Assembly: GCA_947581795.1 (NCBI GenBank)
Contig: CANPVS010000012.1
Span: forward strand, 1 to 64,000
Length of the DNA stretch: 64,000 bases
Reading direction: 5' to 3'
Origin: an uncultured Oscillospiraceae bacterium
GTDB lineage: Bacteria; Bacillota; Clostridia; Oscillospirales; Oscillospiraceae
The position numbers and the translations under genes were made by a program. Under the pieces are notes generated by a model that ran no database searches, was not told the DNA's origin, and saw only the letters and a list, made by a program, of their open reading frames with translations. Below, piece by piece: positions 45,435 through 53,037 of the stretch (positions are counted from its first letter, which is position 1; every line of letters begins with the position of its first letter).

Positions 45435-47453
45435 TTACCAGATGCAGACCCGGTCCTCGGGGGCCACGTACATGCCGTCGCCCTCCTGCACGTCATAGGC
45501 CTCGTAGAACTCTTCGGTGGAGCTGGCCACCGCGTTGGTCCGGGCTATGCCGGGAGCGTGGGTGTCCGTGCGGCTCCAATTGTCGTACACCTCCCGGGGC
45601 GCCTTCTCGGCCCAGGACGCGGCATAGGCCTCGAACAGCTCCCGCAGGGCCTCCGGGTCATCCCCGCACAGCTCCGCCACGCAGTGCAGCGAGCCCAAGT
45701 CGGCGATATTCTCCGTCAGGGTCAGCTCGCCGTTGAGGTCGATGCCGTCCGTCAGCTCGAAAGCCTCATAATAGTCGATGACCTTCTGCTGCAGCGCCGT
45801 GAAGTTGGCGTAGTCCTCCTCGGTCCACCACATGTTCAGGTTGCCGTTCTCGTCAAACTGGGCGCCGGAGCTGTCAAAGGCGTGGGTCAGCTCGTGGGCG
45901 AAGACCGCGCCGATGCCGCCCAGGTTGTACGCCCGGCTGGCGTCGGGATCGTAAAACGCGCCCCGGATGATGCCCGCGGGGAACACGATCTCGTTGGCGG
46001 TGGGGCTATAGTAGGCGTTCACAGTCTGGGGCGTCATGCCCCAGGCGGACTTATCCACCTCCTGCCCCAGCAGGCTGTGGCTGTACGCGGCGTAGACCCT
46101 GGACTCATTCAGCTTGTTTTCGATGAGGCTGCCGCCGTCCGCCGGGGAGACGTACTCCACGTCGTCCAGATACGACACGAAATCATAGCTGTCAGGGTAG
46201 CCGATCTTCACGTTCAGGGTGTCCAGCTTCTTCTTGGCGGCCGCCTTTGTCTCGTCGCCCATCCAGTCCAACTCGTCGATGCGCTGCTCGAACCAGGCAA
46301 TGATCTCGTCCGTCATGTCCAGCACATACTGCTTGCTCTCCTCGGGGAAATACTTCTCCACATAGAGCTTGGCAAAATCCCATTCCAGACTGCTCTCCAC
46401 CGAGTCCTTGGCCGCCTCAGGCAGTTCCTTAGGGGTGATGCCGTTCATGGCTATGGAGTAGTCCTGCCACGCCTGACGGTAGTCCATGCTCAGGTAAGGC
46501 GCCATATCGTTCAGCAGCGTGGCGGTGGAGAAATCCTTCAAAAGCTGCAGATTCTCCTCGGTGAGCACCTGGCCGACGGCCTCCAGCTGACCTCTATCCG
46601 TCACCACGACCTGCTCGGCCCCGGATACCCCGAAGGCCTCCAGCACCGGCCCCATATCGACGGTAGGCAGCAGCGCCGTCATCTCGTCCAGGCTCATGGG
46701 CTGGTACGCCTTGGAATAGTCGTACATATCCACCTCGGACAGCGTGGACGCGGCCAGCTTGGTCTGCAGGCTGACGACGTTTTCGGTCTTTTCGGCGGCC
46801 TCTTCCTCGCTCAGGCCGTACAGCACGAACAGCTTCGTGATCAGGGTCTTATAGATATCCCAGTAGGAGGACATGCTCTCGTCCTCCAGGTATTCCTTCC
46901 CCAGGCCCAGGTCCGCCTGGTTCGCATAGAGGGCATAGTGGGTGGAATCGTAAAGATCCACGCTCACGCTGAAATACAGCAGGCTGTAAAAACTGATCTC
47001 ACCGCCCATGGCGGCGATGGCCTCCACATACTCCTGGATGGTCGAAGCGCTGTTGATGGCGTCCAGATAGGGACGGATGGGCTCAATGCCGGTGGCGTTA
47101 CGGCTTTCCTCGTCCACGTAGGACAGGTACAGGTCCGCGATCTTCTGCTCCGGCGTCCCCTTCTCGTAGGTCCCGGCGTTGGCCACATACTCGTCCAGCA
47201 TCTCGTTGAGTTCTTCGGTGATCTCCAGGTCGTTGGCCACATCGGGGGACCACCTCTTACGGCCGGCGGGGACCTCTTCCTCCTTCAGCGTATCAAAATT
47301 CACGGCCCCGTACAGGTCGTCCTCCGGCGCGGGCTTTGTCTCCGGCAAAAAGTCCAGGATGCCGTCGTCCTCCTCCGCGGCAAAGGCCGTGCCGCAGCAC
47401 CCCAGCGCCATCACCAGCGCCAGGATAAGGGCCAATACACGGTTTGCTTTCAT
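45435..47453 (-). CDS. Secreted M13-family zinc metallopeptidase (neprilysin/PepO-like)
   Basis: A 672-residue endopeptidase starting at the ATG at 47451-47453. The signal peptide is MKANRVLALILALVMALGCCGTAFA. It lacks the lactic-acid-bacterial PepO pattern of being cytoplasmic, so it should act outside the cell. The zinc site is HELTHAFDSSGAQFDENGN with the third ligand in LTLTENIADLGSL, both M13 hallmarks, and NAYYSPTANEIVFPAGI is the substrate-binding segment. The C-terminus VCIW matches the family's conserved C(R)xW ending. It stands alone with its own terminator. Processing or turnover of exported peptides is a reasonable but unproven role given its neighbours. Confidence 0.94.
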   Translation of the reverse strand: MKANRVLALILALVMALGCCGTAFAAEEDDGILDFLPETKPAPEDDLYGAVNFDTLKEEEVPAGRKRWSPDVANDLEITEELNEMLDEYVANAGTYEKGTPEQKIADLYLSYVDEESRNATGIEPIRPYLDAINSASTIQEYVEAIAAMGGEISFYSLLYFSVSVDLYDSTHYALYANQADLGLGKEYLEDESMSSYWDIYKTLITKLFVLYGLSEEEAAEKTENVVSLQTKLAASTLSEVDMYDYSKAYQPMSLDEMTALLPTVDMGPVLEAFGVSGAEQVVVTDRGQLEAVGQVLTEENLQLLKDFSTATLLNDMAPYLSMDYRQAWQDYSIAMNGITPKELPEAAKDSVESSLEWDFAKLYVEKYFPEESKQYVLDMTDEIIAWFEQRIDELDWMGDETKAAAKKKLDTLNVKIGYPDSYDFVSYLDDVEYVSPADGGSLIENKLNESRVYAAYSHSLLGQEVDKSAWGMTPQTVNAYYSPTANEIVFPAGIIRGAFYDPDASRAYNLGGIGAVFAHELTHAFDSSGAQFDENGNLNMWWTEEDYANFTALQQKVIDYYEAFELTDGIDLNGELTLTENIADLGSLHCVAELCGDDPEALRELFEAYAASWAEKAPREVYDNWSRTDTHAPGIARTNAVASSTEEFYEAYDVQEGDGMYVAPEDRVCIW

Positions 47454-47553
47454 AGTCGATGTTCTCCCTTCTGCGGCGGATGACCGCCGCCCATCCAATA
47501 GCTGTTTTCTGTTTTATAATATCACACCACGCCGGTGCGTTCAACACGCAGGC

Positions 47554-47602
47554 TCCGACATTTTCGCTGTCAAACCTGACTTTTGCGCAACCTCGCCCAG
47601 GC
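47554..47602. repeat. Dispersed intergenic repeat, copy 2
   Basis: Begins TCCGACATTTTCGCTGTCAA and aligns to the copies at 45324 and 50721. It fills the gap between the MATE stop and the M13 start. Confidence 0.7.
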
Positions 47603-47606
47603 CAGG

Positions 47607-48989
47607 TCAGTTGGTGATCAGAGCCTTCTTCCGCCAGGCGCCCCGGCGGTAGGCGATCCAGGTAAGCAGCGCGCCCACGGCCCAGGAGATAAGAAGGGAC
47701 CCGAACAGCGCCTGGGGCTGGCCCTTGGGGAAGGCCTCTGTGCGGGTGATAAAGGCCATGCCGTAGGCGATGGGCACCCGCAGCACGATGGTGCTGATCA
47801 TGGTGATCCACATGGGCGTGGCAGTGTCCCCCGCGCCCCGCATCACGCCGCCCAACACCTGGGTCACGGCCACGCAGATATATCCCACCGCGAGAATGCG
47901 CATCATGCGCACCGCCATGTCCATGAGCTCCGGGGTGTCGGTGAAGAGGTCAAAGAGATACCGCCCGGCAAAAAGCAATATCGCCGTGATGGTGGCGGAG
48001 GTGGCCAGGGCCATGGCCCCGCCCTGCTTCGTTCCCTGCTCCACCCGGTCCAGGCGGCCCGCTCCCACGTTCTGCCCAGCGAAGACGCTCATGGCCTGGC
48101 CGAAACTCATGTTGGGCATCATGGCGAAGCCGTCCACCCGCATGATGATCACGTTGCAGGCCATCACCATCTCCCCCATGCTGTTGGTGAGAGACTGCAC
48201 CACCAGCATGGCCACGGACATGATGCCCTGGGTGATGCCGGAGGGGACGCCCAGCTTGATAATGCGCCAGGCCGTGTCCTTGCGCATGCGCAGGGTGTGC
48301 CAGTTGAGGTCGAACACCTCCCGCATGTGCAGCAGTTTCACAAAGCACAGGGCCGCGGAGATGGCCTGGGCGATGATGGTGGCCAGTGCCACGCCGGGTA
48401 CGCCGAGGCCGAAGCTGGCCACGAACCACACGTCCAGGAAGATATTGAGGACGGTGGCCAGCAGCAGAAAGCCCAGGGCGGAGAAGGAGTCCCCCAGGCC
48501 CCGGAGGATGCCGGAGAGGATGTTGTAGTAGGTAAAGCCCGCCGCCCCCAGGAAGAATATCTTGAGGTACTGGGCGCACCAGTCGAATACCGATTCCGGC
48601 GTGCTCAAAAGCCGCAGCAGCGGCTCCGTGATGACCACGCCGATGACCATGGTTGCAAGCGATGTGATGGCCGCAAGGGTGATACAGTTGCCGATGGCCC
48701 GGGAAAGGCCTTCCCGGTCGTCCGCGCCGAAGCGCTGGCTTATCACGATGCCCGCGCCGGTGGACACGCCCACGAACACAGCCAGCAGCAGGTTGAAGAT
48801 GGGCATACAGGTGCCCACCGCCGCGAGGGCGTTGTCCCCCACGTACTTGCCCACCACGATGGAGTCCACCGTGTTATACAGCTGCTGGGCCAGGTTGCCG
48901 ATGAGCATGGGCACGGCGAATTCCATGATGCGTTTCCAGGGCGCGCCTTCGGTCATGTCCCTGGCTGTAAAAAGCTCCCGGAGCTTCAT
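47607..48989 (-). CDS. MATE-family efflux transporter (first)
   Basis: A 460-residue twelve-helix exporter coupled to Na+ or H+. It shows the typical repeat pair, with LIGNLAQQLYNTVDSIVVGKYVGDNALAAVG in the first half and NSMGEMVMACNVIIMRVDGFAMMPNMSFGQAMSVFAGQNVGAG in the second. The start at 48989 has a GGAAGGG ribosome site. It has its own promoter and is divergent from the second MATE gene. There is no GHKL tail, unlike the MATE protein at 42995-44743. Cargo cannot be predicted. Confidence 0.93.
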   Translation of the reverse strand: MKLRELFTARDMTEGAPWKRIMEFAVPMLIGNLAQQLYNTVDSIVVGKYVGDNALAAVGTCMPIFNLLLAVFVGVSTGAGIVISQRFGADDREGLSRAIGNCITLAAITSLATMVIGVVITEPLLRLLSTPESVFDWCAQYLKIFFLGAAGFTYYNILSGILRGLGDSFSALGFLLLATVLNIFLDVWFVASFGLGVPGVALATIIAQAISAALCFVKLLHMREVFDLNWHTLRMRKDTAWRIIKLGVPSGITQGIMSVAMLVVQSLTNSMGEMVMACNVIIMRVDGFAMMPNMSFGQAMSVFAGQNVGAGRLDRVEQGTKQGGAMALATSATITAILLFAGRYLFDLFTDTPELMDMAVRMMRILAVGYICVAVTQVLGGVMRGAGDTATPMWITMISTIVLRVPIAYGMAFITRTEAFPKGQPQALFGSLLISWAVGALLTWIAYRRGAWRKKALITN

Positions 48990-49027
48990 TGGATCCTTCC
49001 CTTCCTGAGAAACTTCAATTATTTGTA

Positions 49028-49056
49028 ATTTTAGAGCGAAAACAATGGAAAATCAA
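49028..49056 (-). promoter_or_regulatory. Promoter of the first MATE gene
   Basis: TTGATT (49051-49056), 17 bp, TAAAAT (49028-49033) on the minus strand, 39 bp before the start codon. Confidence 0.65.
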
Positions 49057-49130
49057 GCAAAATAGTTGTAACATATCGGTGGTCCCGGTGAAACAGGGAC
49101 ATTTCCGCCATGACGCGGGAGGTTTTTACC

Positions 49131-50600
49131 ATGGGAACGGCAAAAAAACGATATACGCTCTTCACGGCGCGGCAGCTCCTCTGGCTGGTGCTGCCCATCG
49201 TGATCGAGCAGATATTCTCCACCTCGCTGGGCTTCTTCGACTCGCTGATGGTCTCCAACATCGACGCAGCCCAGGCCGTACGGAGCAACGCCAGCAACGC
49301 CATCGGCAACGTGGATTACATCAACAACCTCATCATCCAGCTCTTCTCCGCCTTCGCCACCGGCGGCGCCATCGTCACCTCTCAGGCTTTAGGCGCGGGA
49401 GACCGGCCCCGGGCCAACAAGGTGGCCAAGCAGCTTCTGGCTCTGGTGGTGTGCATCTCCCTGGGGGTGGGTCTTCTCTGCCTGGCCCTCAACAAGCCCA
49501 TTCTTGGGCTTTTCTACGGAAACGTGGACAGCTCCACCTTTGCCTTCCAGCGGACCTACTTTTACGTGACCGCCGCTTCCTTCCCCTTCATCGGCCTGTT
49601 CAACGCCTGCGCGGCGCTCCTGCGCGCCCAGCGGAAGAGCTTTTCCACCATGGCCAGCGCGGCCATGAGCTGCGTGGTCAACATCGGGCTGAACGCAGTG
49701 TTCCTGTTCGTGCTCCACATGGGCGTTCTGGGCGCGGGGCTGGCCACCCTCTTCTGCCGGGCCATCCCGGCGCTGTTCATGCTGGCGCTGCTGAGCCAAA
49801 AGGACAACACCGTGCGGGTGCGGGTCTTCGAGCGGTTCCGCTTCGACGGCGCCATGGTCAGGAGCATCTTGAAACTGGCCATCCCCAGCGGCGTGGAGTC
49901 GGCGCTGTTCCAGTTGGGCAAGCTCATGACCAACACCTTCGTGAACGCCGCCGTGTACGCCACCGGCCCCAAGAGCGTCACCGGTCTGGATGAGGCCGGC
50001 AAACTCATCCACATCAACGTCCAGGCCAACGGCAACACCATCGCCAACCAGATCAACAATTTCGCCTCGGTGGTGGGCGGCGGCGTGGGCACCTCCTGCC
50101 TCACGGTTATCGGCCAGTCGGTGGGCGCGGGAGATCCGGACCAGGTCAAGTACTACATGAAGCGGATGCTGGTCATATCCTACGTGACCAACGCCGTCTG
50201 CGTGGGCACATTCCTGGCGCTCATGCCGTTTTTGACCCAGCTCTACGGCTACGGGGCCGAGGCGAAGGCCATCGGGCGGCAGTGCCTTTACTTCTGCCTG
50301 TTCGTCCAGTTCTTCACCTATCCCCTCTCCTTCACCGCCCCGGGGATATTGAAGGCCACCAGCGACGTGAAATACGTGATGTACGGCTCGGTGCTGTCCA
50401 TGTTCATCATGCGGGTGACCCTGGCCTTCCTGCTCACCACGGACCGCATCCCCGGCATGCCGCAGCTGGGCGCCATGGGCTACTGGATAGGCATGTGCTC
50501 CGACTGGGCCCTGCGCTCCATTCTCTTCTCCGCCCGGCTCCTGTCGGGCCGGTGGAAGCGGGCCTCCGGGCTCATCCGGGAACCCGCCGCCAAGGAATAG
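49131..50600 (+). CDS. MATE-family efflux transporter (second)
   Basis: A 489-residue twelve-helix transporter starting at the ATG at 49131, with GGGAGG eight bases before it; the frame's earlier ATG at 49110 overlaps that ribosome site. Motifs include VLPIVIEQIFSTSLGFFDSLMVSN, FSAFATGGAIVTSQALGAGD and FASVVGGGVGTSCLTVIGQSVGAGDPDQVKYYMKRM. It is only distantly similar to the divergent MATE protein, so the pair is not a recent duplication. It is followed by a strong terminator, so it is monocistronic. Confidence 0.92.
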   Translation: MGTAKKRYTLFTARQLLWLVLPIVIEQIFSTSLGFFDSLMVSNIDAAQAVRSNASNAIGNVDYINNLIIQLFSAFATGGAIVTSQALGAGDRPRANKVAKQLLALVVCISLGVGLLCLALNKPILGLFYGNVDSSTFAFQRTYFYVTAASFPFIGLFNACAALLRAQRKSFSTMASAAMSCVVNIGLNAVFLFVLHMGVLGAGLATLFCRAIPALFMLALLSQKDNTVRVRVFERFRFDGAMVRSILKLAIPSGVESALFQLGKLMTNTFVNAAVYATGPKSVTGLDEAGKLIHINVQANGNTIANQINNFASVVGGGVGTSCLTVIGQSVGAGDPDQVKYYMKRMLVISYVTNAVCVGTFLALMPFLTQLYGYGAEAKAIGRQCLYFCLFVQFFTYPLSFTAPGILKATSDVKYVMYGSVLSMFIMRVTLAFLLTTDRIPGMPQLGAMGYWIGMCSDWALRSILFSARLLSGRWKRASGLIREPAAKE

Positions 50601-50670
50601 AGCTCCCGCTCCGCCGGCGCGGTCTGTTGCATGCTAGCTGAAAAAACCTGGCCGGCCATAATAATACGGC

Positions 50671-50700
50671 AAGGGGCTCCCCCATCCGGGGGAGCCCCTT
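50671..50700 (+). terminator. Terminator after the second MATE gene
   Basis: A 13-bp stem (50671-50683 with 50688-50700) around an ATCC loop. It has the same core arms as the terminators at 30103 and 51732. Confidence 0.82.
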
Positions 50701-50720
50701 GCTCGTCGTCCGGGGTCAGC

Positions 50721-50769
50721 CCTGACGATTCTGTGATCAAGCCTGACTTTTACGCGTTTCCCGCCCTCG
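50721..50769. repeat. Dispersed intergenic repeat, copy 3
   Basis: Begins CCTGACGATTCTGTGATCAA and continues GCCTGACTTTTACGCG. It lies between the terminator of the MATE gene and the start of the 290-residue gene; the rest of the 50601-50844 gap holds no gene. Confidence 0.7.
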
Positions 50770-50844
50770 TTTGGTTGACAGACGGGGCAGCAGATTTTAA
50801 AATAGGGTCAGCTTTATTTTTGTTCATGGAAAGGCGGTGCTCTC

Positions 50845-51717
50845 ATGGCGGACTGGCCGGAGAAGCTGGACGAATTCGTGGCCCGGCATAGCGAGGATTA
50901 CGCCCAACAGCGGGTGGATTATCTGGGCGTCAACCTCGGCGGAGACGAGCCACTGTTCAAGCTCTACTACCGGAACGACTACACCTGTGCTCTCAGCGTG
51001 GGGCGGCAGTCCTCCCTCCTCGACCTTTTGCGGGAGCGAGATATGATACGTTTCCTGACCCTGGCGGAGGACACCGGAGACTGCCGGCGGTACCGCTATG
51101 ACATCGGCCTCAAGAGACGCACCGACGAGAATATGGAGGCCCTCTTCTCCTGGCTGAAGGAACACGTCGGCGTGTTTTCCCAGCGGGAGGCCGAGATCAG
51201 AAAGCTGGCCGCCATGCCGATATGCGATGCGCGGGCCTTTCCGCTGGCCGGCATGCACTTTCTGGGCTTCGTCTCTGAGGACGACCGGGTCACCGCTCTG
51301 AAATGCCACTATCTCTGCCGCAGGCATAAGGATGTCTCCACGCCCTCGCGGCTGGGCCGTTATGACAGCGGCTACTTCCTGACCTATCTGGAGCAAAGCG
51401 GCATTCCCGCTCTCCAGCGCCTTTCCCCTCTGGTCCGGGACGTGCTCGGCTATTGCGGCGGGCACGTGTTCATGGTCGGGACGGACTACTGGCTCACTGG
51501 GGAGCAAAAGTATAAAATTTACATCACCGATCCGATATTCCTCTATCAGGGCCTGGCGGAGGCATTCGGGAAGGAACAGGACCCCCTTCTGCACGGGCAG
51601 CTCGGGGAACTGATGCGCTGGGATGACGCCCATCCCCGGTTTTTCTGTACGATCCTGGCCCTGGCCCTGGACGACCGGGACCGGCTGACCATGAATTTCT
51701 ATTATCGGGAAACATAA
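50845..51717 (+). CDS. Hypothetical 290-residue soluble protein (possible ABBA-fold enzyme)
   Basis: A cytoplasmic protein with no signal or membrane segment, starting at the ATG at 50845 behind a weak AAGGCGG site. I do not recognise its family with confidence. The chain shows five beta-hairpin-like stretches rich in aromatic and basic residues (LFKLYYRND, RYRYDIGLKRR, VTALKCHYLCRR, KYKIYITDP, LTMNFYYRE) separated by helices. That five-fold pattern and the length of about 300 residues recall ABBA-type aromatic or peptide prenyltransferases such as the TruF/LynF group. This is a pattern resemblance only. It stands convergent to a cluster of Gly-Gly leader peptide genes, and idi is 20 kb away in the related operon. 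Confidence 0.7.
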   Translation: MADWPEKLDEFVARHSEDYAQQRVDYLGVNLGGDEPLFKLYYRNDYTCALSVGRQSSLLDLLRERDMIRFLTLAEDTGDCRRYRYDIGLKRRTDENMEALFSWLKEHVGVFSQREAEIRKLAAMPICDARAFPLAGMHFLGFVSEDDRVTALKCHYLCRRHKDVSTPSRLGRYDSGYFLTYLEQSGIPALQRLSPLVRDVLGYCGGHVFMVGTDYWLTGEQKYKIYITDPIFLYQGLAEAFGKEQDPLLHGQLGELMRWDDAHPRFFCTILALALDDRDRLTMNFYYRET

Positions 51718-51731
51718 ACCTAAACATGGCG

Positions 51732-51759
51732 AGAGGCTCCCCCGTCCGGGGGAGCCTCT
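51732..51759. terminator. Terminator between the 290-residue gene and the peptide cluster
   Basis: A 12-bp stem (51732-51743 with 51748-51759) around GTCC at a convergent junction; third member of the terminator family with arms GGCTCCCCC/GGGGGAGCC. Confidence 0.82.
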
Positions 51760-51779
51760 TAGCGTCTGCTCGCCGCTTT

Positions 51780-52100
51780 TCACCAATTCTGGGGGTCGGC
51801 CGCGTCCTCAACTGTTTGTTCTGGGGCTACCGAAGGGTGAATAGGGCGGCCCATAAGGCCAGCTCTAAGGTATGAATCGGGGATGCGAGAATGGGCATCG
51901 TGGAGGATGCTCCCGCCGGCCCCTCCGGCGACAGCGCCCAGGGCGTCGTCGGACAGCTCGCCGGTCACGGCGGCCTTCACCCGGTCCAGGATGGCCTTCG
52001 CCTGCTCCACGGCCAGATCTTTGCCGTACTCCTTGGCAATGGCGACCACATCCTCCACAGACTTGGCCTCTTTCAGCTTCCCTATCATTTCCTCGTTCAT
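51780..52100 (-). CDS. Nif11-like leader peptide precursor (peptide E)
   Basis: A 106-residue precursor starting at the ATG at 52098-52100 with GGAGGAG upstream. Unlike its neighbours it has a long Nif11-type leader (MNEEMIGKLKEAKSVEDVVAIAKEYG..., LSDDALGAVAGG) with the Gly-Gly at 59-60. The 46-residue core (AGGSILHDAHSRIPDSY...) has no cysteine and contains several His, Pro and Asp residues. It is the last gene of the minus-strand run. Nif11 leaders are known substrates of NHLM exporters, which fits the exporter encoded at 33-38 kb. Confidence 0.87.
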   Translation of the reverse strand: MNEEMIGKLKEAKSVEDVVAIAKEYGKDLAVEQAKAILDRVKAAVTGELSDDALGAVAGGAGGSILHDAHSRIPDSYLRAGLMGRPIHPSVAPEQTVEDAADPQNW

Positions 52101-52167
52101 GGATTCTCCTCCTTTCAGTCCGGTCTTACATGCCCAATTGTCCAGCTTTCTTTGGCAGGCACGGCCG

Positions 52168-52437
52168 TCAGTATTCCCACACCTCATATCCCTGCTGGAT
52201 CATCAGATCACGGCAGGCCGGGCAGAAATACTGAGCGCCGTAGCATCCCACCTTGTTCCTGTAGGCGTAGTACTTCACGCCCTCCGTCGTCTTGCACACG
52301 ATGCATGGATCCTTATACTGTGCAAGCGCCTGCTGGCGCGCCTGCTGCCATTGCTCGGGCGTGATGCCTCCCGCGACATTGTCCAGCGCCTCGTCCGCCA
52401 GTTCTTCGCTGTTCTTTCTGTTCTCGTTGTCTCTCAT
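52168..52437 (-). CDS. Gly-Gly leader peptide precursor with Cys4 core (peptide F)
   Basis: An 89-residue precursor. The leader is 24 residues ending DEALDNVAGG. The 65-residue core has CIVC (45-48) and CPAC (72-75) plus a lone C65, in a zinc-ribbon-like layout with aromatic residues between (VKYYAYRNKVGCYGAQYF). The two-pair design matches peptides A, H and I more than a classic lanthipeptide. Confidence 0.84.
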   Translation of the reverse strand: MRDNENRKNSEELADEALDNVAGGITPEQWQQARQQALAQYKDPCIVCKTTEGVKYYAYRNKVGCYGAQYFCPACRDLMIQQGYEVWEY

Positions 52438-52453
52438 GACGGAGCCTCCCTCA

Positions 52454-52699
52454 TCAGGGTATGAATCCGGGGCAGGTGTCGGAGGCCTTCAACCCCATCA
52501 GGTAGACGTCCACCGGCCCATGATAGTAACTGCACTGGCTGGTCGTCATGCCCTTGCATCGCAAGCAGTTGTTCATACCAAACTGCATGGCCCACGCCAG
52601 AATGGCATCCTTATCGGGTGTATCGGCTCCGCCGGCGATCTTGTCCAGCATCTCGTCGGTCAGCTCCTCCGGAGCCTTTTTGTTCTCGCTGTTTTCCAT
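52454..52699 (-). CDS. Gly-Gly leader peptide precursor (peptide G)
   Basis: An 81-residue precursor starting at the ATG at 52697-52699; an open frame upstream of it is only read-through from the spacer. The leader is 24 residues ending DEMLDKIAGG. The core has CLRCKG, then a lone cysteine (SQCSYYHGP) and a final one in DTCPGFIP, so four cysteines in a 2+1+1 pattern. It lies in tandem with peptides F and J. Confidence 0.82.
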   Translation of the reverse strand: MENSENKKAPEELTDEMLDKIAGGADTPDKDAILAWAMQFGMNNCLRCKGMTTSQCSYYHGPVDVYLMGLKASDTCPGFIP

Positions 52700-52719
52700 A
52701 GTTTGCTCTCCCTTCGGTC

Positions 52720-52962
52720 TCACATGCTCTTGTAATACTGGCACTTCGCGTTGGGGTCTCCGCCAAAGGTAATTCTCCTCTCCTCGGGCGACATGAAAAT
52801 ATACGGGCAGCTGTTCTTGCAATGCAGGCAGTCGTTGTTGTTCCGAAATTGCTGCCAAAAATACGCGTCAGAGCTATCGGCCTGGCGCCCGCCTCCGGCC
52901 ACCGCGTCCAGCATCTCGTCCGTCAGCTCCTCCGGGGGCTTCTTGTTCTCGTTGTTATTCAT
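52720..52962 (-). CDS. Gly-Gly leader peptide precursor (peptide J)
   Basis: An 80-residue precursor first in its sub-cluster, directly after a copy of the shared leader element. The leader is 24 residues ending DEMLDAVAGG. The core contains CLHCKNSCPYIF and ends FGGDPNAKCQYYKSM. That ending and internal layout closely match peptide K at 54382 (FGGNQFAKCPYFRSM), so the two are paralogues separated by a Sel1 gene. Confidence 0.84.
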   Translation of the reverse strand: MNNNENKKPPEELTDEMLDAVAGGGRQADSSDAYFWQQFRNNNDCLHCKNSCPYIFMSPEERRITFGGDPNAKCQYYKSM

Positions 52963-52974
52963 GGTGATACCTCC

Positions 52975-53037
52975 GCTTGCCGTTCTGTATCTATATACGT
53001 TCCAGTCCGCCGAAAGGGCCGAACGCTTCTGAATTTC
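52975..53037 (-). promoter_or_regulatory. Shared leader element, copy 3 (before peptide J)
   Basis: After the Sel1 stop the minus strand reads CGGCCCTTTCGGCGG, then GGAACGTATATAGATACAG, AACGGCAAGCGGAGG and the ATG. Identity with copy 2 continues across the putative -10 and the 5' leader. A separate promoter for peptides J, G, F and E is the simplest reading. Confidence 0.65.

Noticed and set aside
51780..52100. True nitrogen-fixation Nif11 protein
   Set aside because: The Nif11-like part is only the leader and ends in a Gly-Gly processing site; no nif genes are present.
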